From NCBI RefSeq assembly GCF_900114315.1, contig NZ_FOSQ01000008.1:62001-126000 (forward strand): DNA of 64,000 nucleotides, in the 5' to 3' direction. The translations under genes were made by a program, and so were the position numbers. The notes below the pieces were generated by a model. That model was not told the DNA's origin. It worked only from the letters and a program-made list of their open reading frames with translations, and ran no database searches. Below are positions 51,340-59,383 of this stretch, in pieces (the stretch's first letter is position 1; each line of letters starts with the position of its first letter). The stretch comes from Falsiroseomonas stagni DSM 19981 (GTDB lineage Bacteria > Pseudomonadota > Alphaproteobacteria > Acetobacterales > Acetobacteraceae).

Positions 51340-54300
51340 GTCGTGCGGGTCCGGAGGCGGATGGCGGCGCGGCGACGCAGCGCCCAGTAGGCGGGGATGG
51401 CGACGATGGCACAGGAGGCGACCAGCAGCAGCAGCAGCAGGTCGGGCCTGGTGGACATGAAATACTGCGGCCAGACATGCGGCGGCAGGGTGCCGACGGT
51501 GTAGTGGCCGCCCAGGGAGAAGCTGCTGATCCGGCCGCCGCTGAGGATGGCGAGGTCGCCCTGGATGCGGGGCGATTGCTCCGGGTCGCGCAGCGCGGCC
51601 AGCATCATCTCCAGCCCCTGCGGCGTGGTGCCGGTCAGCGCCACCACGGAACGGCCGGAACGCAGCGGGCTTTCGAAGCCCATCATGATGCCGAGGCCAT
51701 CGCCGGTCGAGGTCAGCAGCGCGGAAGCCTGTTCGCGCGCGATCCGCGGCTCATCGCCCAGGAACAGGTTGCGGAAGCTCTCCATCGTGTCGGGCAGCGC
51801 GACGGACAGGCGGTTGCCGTCCAGCTTCACCGGCCCGTCGTCCCGCAGCAGCGTGTTCAGCGCGGGCTGGCGGCCGAGCGTGCCGATCACCAGCAGGTCC
51901 CGCGCCGCGACGGCTTCCATGCCGCCGGGGCGGACGACCTCCATCCCCGTGGTGGCGTGGCCGACATGGGAGGCGAGGCGCCCGACCAGGGTCAGGAAGG
52001 AGGACAGTTCCACCGTGTTCGGCCGTTCCGGCAGCACCGCGGCGGTTTCGCTGAAATTGGCCATGCGCGTGAAGGGGAAGCCGGAGCCCGCGAAGAAGGC
52101 GAGGTTCGGCAGGGTGGTGAAGCGGTAGGCGTCGGTCAGGTCGATCGTGCTGTCGGGATCGATGGAGGCGCGCACATCCGCCGGCACCGCCACACAGTCG
52201 CCGCGATGCATCGGCCGCATGTCGAAGCGCAGCTGCAATTCGTTCATGCCGAAGATCAGGTAGGCGGGCAGGCCGAAGCGGGAGCTCTGCCGGTCTGCCT
52301 GGCCGATCTGGCGGCTCAGCAGATTGATGGGCCAGGGCGCTTCCGGCGGGCTGAGCGGCAGGCTGCGCAGGTAGATATCGTTCAGCGCGACATCGAGGCG
52401 CGATACCGCGACATCCATGATCGGGCCGGGCGGGCTGCGGTAGTGCAGGTCCACCGGCAGCGGACGGCCGCGCCAGGTGTAGAGGTCGGGCGCCGTGCGG
52501 AAGGGCAGCGCGATCGGGCCCGGCGCGTAGCCATAGGCCTGCAATTCGCTGGGATCGACCAGTTCGCCGAAGCGCACAGGCCGGTCGCTGCGGATCCAGC
52601 GCGGCGCGTCATAGGGCTGGCGCGGCGGCAGCGTGATGGGCTGCACCACCGCGACCTCACCCGCCAGGGCTTCCTTGCTGCCGGCCAGTACCGTGGCGGC
52701 CTGCGCGGCTTCAGCCCCGGTGCGGCCACCCACGATCAGCAGCAGGCTGAAGGGGTCGGCGGGATGCGGCACCAGGGCGAGCGTCGGCCCGTCGAAGCGC
52801 GGCAGGTTCATCCCCGCGATCTGTTCATTCCCCGCGGCGATCACCACCGTGTTGCCACGCGGCGGCAGCTGGAAGGAGACGGGGAAGCTCGCGCCGCGAT
52901 AATCCGCCTGCACCGCGAACCAGGAGGCGACGGAGGCCGCCGCCTTCAGCGAATCATTGCCCGCGCCTTCGGAGACGACGACCGGCAGGATCAGCGGCTC
53001 CCGCAGCAGGCGGGGATCGAAGAAGGGCTCGGGCAGGCGCGCCAGGTCACGCTGCAGGGGCAGGCGTTCCAGCGTCACCTGGAGGGTCGAGAGGTCGGAG
53101 ACATTGGCCCAGAGCAGGCCGGAGAGCGGGTCGTTGCACTCCACCGTGTAGCGGCCGGTGAAGCGGAAGTTCAGGCGGTTGAGATCGGCGAAGAAGACCG
53201 GGTTGATCGGGAATTCCAGTGGGCCGAAGGCCGGGCGGTTGCGGTCGGGGTTGATGACACCGACGAACTGCTCGTTCAGCGACATCGCGATCTGGCTGTA
53301 TTCCGGGATCAGCGCCGGGCTGGTCGCGCCCTGGAGGACGAGGCGCGCGGCCGTCACCACCTCATCGCCCCGCACGCCGAACAGCACGCCCTGGAGGTCC
53401 GAGGTGCCGCGCATCTGCATCGGCGCGCGCAGGCCGAGCTGGCGGAGCGTCCGCGTCTCGGTGCGGGAGGAGCCGTCGCCAGTGGGGGAGCCGAAGCTGC
53501 CCACCATCGGCACGCCGCCGAGGAAGCCGGGCTGCGCCGCGGGCAGCGGCCCGCCGGAGAGCGGCGCGGCGGCCTGGCCGGCGCCCTGGCCCTGCGGGGT
53601 GGAGAGCAGGCCGCCACCGAGCGCGGGCGGCGGCGCGGCAAAGCCACCCGAGGTCGGCGCCGGCCCCGCAGCCGGGGCCGCGAAGGGCGAGCCCGCGCCG
53701 GGCATCAGAGGCTGCGCGCCGCCCTGGGCCGACGGCGCGCCGAAGGTGCCGACCCCGGGGGATTGCGGCGGCAGGTTGAGCGGCAGGCCCTGCGGCCCGG
53801 GCTGCAAGGCGGCGGGCGGCGGCGGGGCGCCGCGCAGGTTGACCTGCGCGGCGGCGATGCCGGGCGCGCCCAGCGCCAGCATCAGCGCGATGGCGGCGGC
53901 GCGGCGGATGCTGGATTCGCCGCGTGGGCGGCGCGTGGGGGCGGGCGGTGTCGCATCCTCTCCGGCCACCACCGTGTCGGCGCCTTCCGAACCCGGCGGC
54001 GGCACGATGCGCACCGTGGGCTTGGCCCGCTTGCCGCGGCGCACGAAGAAGGAGAACTGGCTGTCGCCACGGAACAGGCCGCCGATCGAGCGGGCAACCT
54101 CCGCCAGGCTGCGGAGAGGCTTGTCTTCTCGCACGTCGTCCCAATCCACCCAGGCATCCGCGCGGCCAAGGACGGCGCGGACGATATTGCCTTCGTCATG
54201 CAGCGTCTGCGCCGCGAAGCGCACCTGCAGGCGACCTTCGTTCCAGCGGAGGATCTCCGCCGGGATGGCCACCCATTCCGATCCAACATCGAGTTCGAGC

Positions 54301-56159
54301 GTCACCGCCGCGTCATCCGCGACGCCCTCCGGCCGATCGACCGTCACCGCCGCGCCGCCGAGGGAGAGGTCCATCGTCTCCCCTTCCAGCACGCGGCCAT
54401 CGGCCAGCACCACATTCGCCGCGACCACGGCGCCGACGCGCGCGCGTTCGCGCACCTGGCGCCTTTCGCGGCCGACGGCGAGGCCGGCGAGCACGACGAC
54501 GAAGGACAGCAATGCCCAGATGAAGTTCAGCGCGAAGGCCTGGAAATCCAGGCTCTCCACCGGGTTGGTCGTCAGGCCGTAGATGCCGGACAGCAGCCCC
54601 GCGATCAGCGCCAGCGTCAGCACCATGTTGGGGCCGACCGCGCGCAGGTCGAAGAAGCCTTCCTGCAGCGTGCCGCCCTTGTCGGTCACGTTGAACTTGC
54701 CCTTCTTCGGGTCGAGCAGCGTCGCGAGCATGACGGGGATCAGGTAGAGCGCCAGCACCGTCTCATAGATCTCGGACCAGAAGCTGTGGCGCACATGGCC
54801 GGACAGGCGGCTGGTCGCACCGACCGAATGCAGGATGTGCGGGCCGGCATAGGCCAGGATGGCCAGCGGGCTGGCCGCGATGATGCTTTCGCCGAACAGC
54901 AGGAAGGCGAGCGGCGCCGTCAGGAAGACGAAGCGCGGCAGCGGGAACAGGAAGTGGAACTGCGACATGAAGTAGCAGCAGCGCTGGGCGAAGCGGAGCC
55001 CCTCCGCCGTCATCGGATTCTCGATCCGCAGGATCTGGATCATGCCCCGGCCCCAGCGCATGCGCTGGCCGATATGCAGCATGAGGCGTTCGGTCGCGAG
55101 GCCGGCGGCCAGCGGGATGCGGAGATAGGCCGTGCGCCAGCCGCGCCGCTGCATCTTGAGGGAGCAGTGGCAGTCTTCCGTCACCGTCACGGTCGGCACC
55201 CCGCCCACTTCCTCCAGCGCCTCGCGCCGGATGACGGCGCAGGAGCCGCAGAAGAAGGCGGCGTTCCAGAGGTCATTCCCCTGCTGCACCAGGCCGTAGA
55301 AGAGCAGCCCTTCATTGGGGACGCGCTGGCCGGAGGCCAGGTTCCGCTCGAACGGGTCGGGCGAGTAGAAATGGTGCGGGGTCTGCACCATGGCGAGGTC
55401 GCGGTCCCGCAGCAGCCAGCCGACGGTGAGTTGGAGGAAGGCGCGGGTGGCGACGTGGTCGCAATCGAAGATCGCGATGTATTCGCCGGTGGTGTTCTTC
55501 AGCGCGGCGTTGATGTTGCCGGCCTTGGCGCCCTTGTTGTCGGCGCGGATGACGTAGTTGCAGCCCACCTGTTCGCAGAAGCGCCGGAATTCGTCGCGCC
55601 GCCCGTCATCCAGCAGGAAGACGTTCATCTTGTGGCGCGGCCAGTCCATGGCCAGCGCGCCGTAGATGGCGGGCTTCACCACCTCCAGCGGTTCGTTGTA
55701 GCTCGGGATGAAGACGTCGATGGTCGGCCATTCCTCCGGGTCGTCCGGCATCGGGACCGGCTTGCGGTCCAGCGGCCAGATCACCTGGAGATAGGCGAGC
55801 AGCATGGTGGAGATGGCATAGACTTCCGCCAGCAGCAGCCCGGTGCCGAGGAAGGTCTGGGAGAAGCTGGTGAATTCCAGCGTGTCCACCAGCCGCCAAT
55901 GGATGTAGCGGAGCGAGACGAGGACGGAGACGAGGACGATGAAGATCGTCATCCCCCGCCCGGGGATGCGGTCCGCCACTAGGTACAGCAGGAAGCCGGC
56001 GACGGCGAGCCAGGCCTGCTGCTCCGCATCCAGCGGCGCGACGATGAACGTCGTTCCGATCAGGGCCGCGAGGACCATGATGGGCAGCGAGATCCACGGG
56101 CGGCCCCAGATGCCGCCCCTGAAGGCACGGCCGTGGCGTAGCGCCTGGCCAAAGCTCAT
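51336..56159 (-). CDS. bcsAB: Fused cellulose synthase BcsA-BcsB
   Basis: This 1607-residue fusion has a BcsA half (about 1-740). That half carries membrane segments, a family-2 glycosyltransferase with DDG (~183), DCD (~233), TED (~329) and QRMRW (~365), more membrane helices, and a PilZ domain with RRQVRERAR and DLSLGG (~565-640) for c-di-GMP. A hydrophobic segment (AAAIALMLALGAPGIAAAQ, ~760) leads into the periplasmic BcsB half, which ends with a membrane anchor (DLLLLLLVASCAIVAIPAY). It polymerises UDP-glucose and threads the glucan out. Fusion of A and B is the acetic-acid-bacterium arrangement. It overlaps bcsQ by 4 bp. Confidence 0.95.
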   Translation of the reverse strand: MSFGQALRHGRAFRGGIWGRPWISLPIMVLAALIGTTFIVAPLDAEQQAWLAVAGFLLYLVADRIPGRGMTIFIVLVSVLVSLRYIHWRLVDTLEFTSFSQTFLGTGLLLAEVYAISTMLLAYLQVIWPLDRKPVPMPDDPEEWPTIDVFIPSYNEPLEVVKPAIYGALAMDWPRHKMNVFLLDDGRRDEFRRFCEQVGCNYVIRADNKGAKAGNINAALKNTTGEYIAIFDCDHVATRAFLQLTVGWLLRDRDLAMVQTPHHFYSPDPFERNLASGQRVPNEGLLFYGLVQQGNDLWNAAFFCGSCAVIRREALEEVGGVPTVTVTEDCHCSLKMQRRGWRTAYLRIPLAAGLATERLMLHIGQRMRWGRGMIQILRIENPMTAEGLRFAQRCCYFMSQFHFLFPLPRFVFLTAPLAFLLFGESIIAASPLAILAYAGPHILHSVGATSRLSGHVRHSFWSEIYETVLALYLIPVMLATLLDPKKGKFNVTDKGGTLQEGFFDLRAVGPNMVLTLALIAGLLSGIYGLTTNPVESLDFQAFALNFIWALLSFVVVLAGLAVGRERRQVRERARVGAVVAANVVLADGRVLEGETMDLSLGGAAVTVDRPEGVADDAAVTLELDVGSEWVAIPAEILRWNEGRLQVRFAAQTLHDEGNIVRAVLGRADAWVDWDDVREDKPLRSLAEVARSIGGLFRGDSQFSFFVRRGKRAKPTVRIVPPPGSEGADTVVAGEDATPPAPTRRPRGESSIRRAAAIALMLALGAPGIAAAQVNLRGAPPPPAALQPGPQGLPLNLPPQSPGVGTFGAPSAQGGAQPLMPGAGSPFAAPAAGPAPTSGGFAAPPPALGGGLLSTPQGQGAGQAAAPLSGGPLPAAQPGFLGGVPMVGSFGSPTGDGSSRTETRTLRQLGLRAPMQMRGTSDLQGVLFGVRGDEVVTAARLVLQGATSPALIPEYSQIAMSLNEQFVGVINPDRNRPAFGPLEFPINPVFFADLNRLNFRFTGRYTVECNDPLSGLLWANVSDLSTLQVTLERLPLQRDLARLPEPFFDPRLLREPLILPVVVSEGAGNDSLKAAASVASWFAVQADYRGASFPVSFQLPPRGNTVVIAAGNEQIAGMNLPRFDGPTLALVPHPADPFSLLLIVGGRTGAEAAQAATVLAGSKEALAGEVAVVQPITLPPRQPYDAPRWIRSDRPVRFGELVDPSELQAYGYAPGPIALPFRTAPDLYTWRGRPLPVDLHYRSPPGPIMDVAVSRLDVALNDIYLRSLPLSPPEAPWPINLLSRQIGQADRQSSRFGLPAYLIFGMNELQLRFDMRPMHRGDCVAVPADVRASIDPDSTIDLTDAYRFTTLPNLAFFAGSGFPFTRMANFSETAAVLPERPNTVELSSFLTLVGRLASHVGHATTGMEVVRPGGMEAVAARDLLVIGTLGRQPALNTLLRDDGPVKLDGNRLSVALPDTMESFRNLFLGDEPRIAREQASALLTSTGDGLGIMMGFESPLRSGRSVVALTGTTPQGLEMMLAALRDPEQSPRIQGDLAILSGGRISSFSLGGHYTVGTLPPHVWPQYFMSTRPDLLLLLLVASCAIVAIPAYWALRRRAAIRLRTRTT

Positions 56160-56956
56160 CGCGCGCCCCAGCCGAGGCCGAAGCTCTCGGGCGCGTTGGG
56201 CAGCGCGGCCTCGATCGCGCGGGCGATGCCGCGGATGTCTTCGGCAGCGCGCGAGTCGGGCGCGATCTCCTGCACCAGCTTCTGCATGGCCAGGGCCTCG
56301 GCCAGCGTCTCATCCCGGCTGACGGCGCCGAGCAGGCGCGGGCCGAGGTGGCGGGCCACCGCATCCGCCGCGGCGCGGGAGAGGCGGGAATTCAGGTCGA
56401 CCTCGTTCAGCACCACGCGCAGTCGCCCGGCGAAGAGCGCCGCCATGGTGCCCGATCCGAGGAAGCGGCCGCTGTCGATATCCGGGATCAGCGCGGCGCT
56501 GATCGCTTCCGCCTGCAGCACCGCCACCACCATCGACGCCATGGGCACCAGCACCGCCAGCGCATGGGACGGGCCCGGGGAGGTATCGGCGATCACGGTC
56601 AGGCCGGGATCGGCCAGGATGGCGCGCATCGGCGCGGCCAGCAGGTCCGGGTCACGCTCCAGCGCCGCGGCCAGGCCGAGCGCGCCGCGCAGTTCCATCG
56701 CGCCATGCGGCAGGACCATCACGCCCGACGGCGTTTCCCGCACGCAGGAACGCCAGTCCGGCCGTCGCGGCAGGTCCGCGGTGAAGCCGCCCATGTCGGT
56801 CAGCGGCACGCCGAAATGCAGGCGCAGCGTGTTCTGCGGGTCGAAATCCATCACCAGCACGCGCCTGCCGTCGCGCTGAAGCGCGTCGGCGAGGTTGGCG
56901 GCCAGGGTGGTCTTGCCGACGCCGCCCTTGGGAGACGCAAAGCAGATCAGGGGCAT
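56156..56956 (-). CDS. bcsQ: Cellulose biosynthesis protein BcsQ (ParA/MinD-like ATPase)
   Basis: This 266-residue protein has the deviant Walker A ASPKGGVGKTTLAANLADAL, switch I/II-like VMDFDPQNTLRLHFG and TVIADTSPGPSHAL, matching BcsQ/YhjQ. In enterobacteria BcsQ is needed for polar placement and assembly of the synthase. It is encoded directly before bcsAB with a 4-bp overlap. Start 56956 (MPLICFASPKGG) places the P-loop at the usual distance; upstream codons in the same frame overlap the bcsO end and look non-coding. Confidence 0.87.
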   Translation of the reverse strand: MPLICFASPKGGVGKTTLAANLADALQRDGRRVLVMDFDPQNTLRLHFGVPLTDMGGFTADLPRRPDWRSCVRETPSGVMVLPHGAMELRGALGLAAALERDPDLLAAPMRAILADPGLTVIADTSPGPSHALAVLVPMASMVVAVLQAEAISAALIPDIDSGRFLGSGTMAALFAGRLRVVLNEVDLNSRLSRAAADAVARHLGPRLLGAVSRDETLAEALAMQKLVQEIAPDSRAAEDIRGIARAIEAALPNAPESFGLGWGAR

Positions 56957-56975
56957 GGGCGAAGAAAGCCTCCGG

Positions 56976-58106
56976 TCAAGTCGTTCGCCGGTCTGCGCGC
57001 ACGGGGCGGCGCATAGCGGAATAGGCATCAGCGGCGCCGGCGGATCCGGCCGCCAGCAGGCGAAGCAGGTCAGGCAGCGCCATCTCGACCTCCGCCGCCG
57101 GCACCAGGGCCGGCTGGGCGCGAAGGGCGGGGATGGCGTAGGGCGGCGGCACGGCGGTGGCGGCATCGCGCCGAGGCGGCATCCCACCCGGCATCCCGCC
57201 GGGCATCCCACCGGGCAGGTCCAGCGCCTCGATCAGCGGGAACAGGCTGCGCGGCGAGTCGGCCGGCGCGCCGCCGCCGGTGGACAGGGCCGCGAGCGTG
57301 GTCAGCCCGGTGCGAGGCGGCGGCGGCAGCGGCGCCACCATGTCGGCCGCGCGCAGCAGCGTCATGGCCTCCACCCCCGGCCGGCCGGCGGGGACCGGGG
57401 CGGGGGGCGCGAAGGTGGGAGCCGCCATGGGGGACGGGATCGGGGACGGCACGGGCGCTTGCACGAGGGCCGGCGCCGCGACGACGGGCGGCGGCGCTTC
57501 GGGCGCGGCGGGCGTCCAGCCCGGCGCGGCAGCGGGGGCGATGGGCGAAGCCGTGCCCGGAAGCGGTGCCGCGGGCAGCGGCGGCAGGGCCTGCAAGGGC
57601 GGCAGGGGCGGCAATTCGGCGGCCGGCGCCGAAGCGGGGACCGGTGCCGGCGGCGGAGTCCAGGCATGCTCCGCGGGCAGAGGCGGCAGGGGCGGCAGGG
57701 CGGGAGCCGCCCAGGAGGGCGGCTGCGGCTCGGCGCGGGCGGGCTGTTCCTGCACCATCTCCTGCGGCGAGTCGGGCCAGCCGGGCGCGGCCGGGGGCGG
57801 CCAGGACGGGACGGGCGGCGCGGACCAGGCGGGAGCCGCGGGTTCCGGCCAGGACGGGAGCGGCGGCGCTTCGGCCCAGGCGGCGGGCGCGGGTTCGGCG
57901 GGCGGGGGCTGCCAGGCCTCGGCAGGCGGAAGTGCTTGTTCCTGCGGCGTTTCCGCCGCCTGCGTCATCGCGCTGAGCAGCGAATACCCATCCGGCTCAG
58001 GCGCGGGTGGCGGCGTCCTGACCGGTTCGTTACCGAAACTACGATATCGGATGGCCGGGGCGCGCAACGCGGCGGCCACCCGTGCCACATCCGTATCCTG
58101 CGCCAT
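56976..58106 (-). CDS. bcsO: Proline-rich BcsO-like cellulose operon protein
   Basis: This 376-residue low-complexity protein has a short N-terminal motif (VARVAAALRAPAIRYRSFG), a Pro/Ala/Trp-rich middle (PPLPSWPEP-like repeats), four PGGM repeats about residues 297-310, and a small helical end (MALPDLLRLLAAGSAGAAD). The N-terminal motif resembles that at the head of BcsO/BcsP/BcsR-type accessory proteins; the Pro-rich body matches BcsO by composition, not by alignable sequence. It lies 19 bp before bcsQ. The function is unclear; these proteins are thought to help localise or stabilise the synthase. Confidence 0.65.
   Translation of the reverse strand: MAQDTDVARVAAALRAPAIRYRSFGNEPVRTPPPAPEPDGYSLLSAMTQAAETPQEQALPPAEAWQPPPAEPAPAAWAEAPPLPSWPEPAAPAWSAPPVPSWPPPAAPGWPDSPQEMVQEQPARAEPQPPSWAAPALPPLPPLPAEHAWTPPPAPVPASAPAAELPPLPPLQALPPLPAAPLPGTASPIAPAAAPGWTPAAPEAPPPVVAAPALVQAPVPSPIPSPMAAPTFAPPAPVPAGRPGVEAMTLLRAADMVAPLPPPPRTGLTTLAALSTGGGAPADSPRSLFPLIEALDLPGGMPGGMPGGMPPRRDAATAVPPPYAIPALRAQPALVPAAEVEMALPDLLRLLAAGSAGAADAYSAMRRPVRADRRTT
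57178..57217. repeat. 12-bp tandem repeat encoding PGGM
   Basis: Four imperfect units of GGCATCCCACCG (12 bp) within bcsO give repeated Pro-Gly-Gly-Met in the protein. Synonymous differences between units show the array is not very recent. Confidence 0.7.
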
Positions 58107-58203
58107 ATGCAATGAACCCCCGATTGCAATGCAACATGCCGTGCCAAGGCCGTTAAGGGAATAGCCAATCCCCGTCTCCAAAGCATCGCCAACTTTTACT
58201 CTT
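58107..58203. other. 97-bp gap between bcsZ and bcsO with TGCAATG repeats
   Basis: Near the bcsO start the + strand has TGCAATG at 58108-58114 and the perfect palindrome TTGCAATGCAA at 58124-58134. This could be a control site of the downstream operon or part of the ribosome-access region. No sound -35/-10 pair is seen. Confidence 0.35.
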
Positions 58204-59256
58204 TCACGAATCTCTCCAAGCGAGACGCGCGAGGAGGGTCAACACGGCTGAATAATAGTCCCGGGCTTCGTCCACCGTCGGCAGGATCGGAAAAGGCGTC
58301 GCCATCGAACCCTGGCGCGCGGTGGCCACCAGCACGATCGCCCGGATGCCCGGGGAGGCCGCGTAGGGGGAGACGCTGTCGGAGGTCAGGTCCGCCCAGG
58401 CCGGCAGGCGCGGATGCTGCGGGTCGAGCCAGAAGCGCACCGCGCTGGCCACCGCCGGTTCCCGCCCCAGCCCCGCCCAGGCGAGGTAGAGGGGCACCCG
58501 CACCGCATCATAGGAGAAGCGCGCCGGCCAGCCCGGCGCCGGGACAGGCCGCCCGCCCGCGCGCGGCAGCGCCACCCAGTCCGGCGGCAGGCCCCAGCGG
58601 CCGAAGCGCGCGCGACGGAGCATGGAGAGCCCATCCGCCGCCAGCCGTAGCCAGAGCGGGTCCGGCACCACCTGCGCCAGCGCCCGCATGGCGGGGAAGG
58701 CGTAGTAGGAAGGGTTGAGCACGACATGGTCCCGCTGCTCGAAGCCGGCGGCGCCGGGCAGCAGCACCGTCTCCTCCCCCACCTGGCGCACCAGCAGGCG
58801 CAGGATGTCGCGGGCGATCGCCACGCCCTGCGCGCCATAATCGCCATCCGGCCAGCGCTGCGCGGCGCGCAGCAGCGCCCAGGCGATCATCAGGTCGCCA
58901 TCGGTGGCGTTGTTCGGATCATCCACGAGGCCGCCCGAGCCTTCCGGCCGCCAGCGCCAGGAGGACAGCGCATCGCCGCGCCGCGCCAGCGTCCGCCGCG
59001 TCCAGCCCCACATCCGGTCGAAGGCGTCCCGGTCATGCGCCCGCTCGGCGCAGAGCAGGCCCCAGCCCTGCCCTTCGCTATGGGAGATGCCGCCATTGCC
59101 GCCATCCACCACCCGTCCGTCCGGCTCCAGGAAGCGCGTGCAGAAGGCCTGCCATTCGGCGGCCTCCAGCGCGCGCAATCCGGCGGCGGCTCCCCCCAGG
59201 GCGGGGGCGGCGAGGGTGAGGAGCAGGGTCCGGCGACGGAAAGGGGGGCTTGGCAT
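58204..59256 (-). CDS. bcsZ: Glycosyl hydrolase family 8 endoglucanase (BcsZ)
   Basis: This 350-residue enzyme has an N-terminal signal with twin Arg (FRRRTLLLTLAAPALGGAAAG), catalytic acid Glu61 in SHSEGQGWGLL, AFDRMWGW, and the GH8 base region DPNNATDGDLMIAWALL. It cleaves beta-1,4-glucan in the periplasm and is usually required for normal cellulose fibre formation. It starts the leftward cellulose cluster; the 97-bp gap to bcsO allows a second promoter. Start 59256 (MPSPPFRRR) yields the signal peptide. Confidence 0.9.
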   Translation of the reverse strand: MPSPPFRRRTLLLTLAAPALGGAAAGLRALEAAEWQAFCTRFLEPDGRVVDGGNGGISHSEGQGWGLLCAERAHDRDAFDRMWGWTRRTLARRGDALSSWRWRPEGSGGLVDDPNNATDGDLMIAWALLRAAQRWPDGDYGAQGVAIARDILRLLVRQVGEETVLLPGAAGFEQRDHVVLNPSYYAFPAMRALAQVVPDPLWLRLAADGLSMLRRARFGRWGLPPDWVALPRAGGRPVPAPGWPARFSYDAVRVPLYLAWAGLGREPAVASAVRFWLDPQHPRLPAWADLTSDSVSPYAASPGIRAIVLVATARQGSMATPFPILPTVDEARDYYSAVLTLLARLAWRDS

Positions 59257-59383
59257 GGGCTCCAGGGTCGCAGCGGCAGGTGAAGCGGAAGTTGACCGCC
59301 TCACTCAACAACTGTTTTCACCGCAACGCCACAAAATACCCGCATAAGTTGTACTTCAAACGATGGCGGCTCGTTCCGCCCCG
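59257..59383 (-). promoter_or_regulatory. Promoter region of the cellulose operon
   Basis: The 127-bp gap includes an AT-rich core at about 59310-59365. On the minus strand it reads TTGAAG, 15-17 bases, then TATTTTGT, a plausible but imperfect sigma-70 pair. An imperfect palindrome around CAACAACTGTT lies downstream of it. The pepP-like gene stop lies at its right edge. Confidence 0.35.

Noticed and set aside
51477-55982. Very long open frame (about 1500 codons) on the + strand opposite bcsAB
   Set aside because: It is antisense to a protein with unmistakable cellulose synthase motifs; its translation is Arg/Gly/His-rich without any domain, as expected for the mirror frame of GC-rich coding DNA.
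58131-58147. Sigma-54-like TTGGCAC...TTGC on the minus strand before bcsO
   Set aside because: The GG and GC elements are 11 bases apart instead of the strictly required 10.
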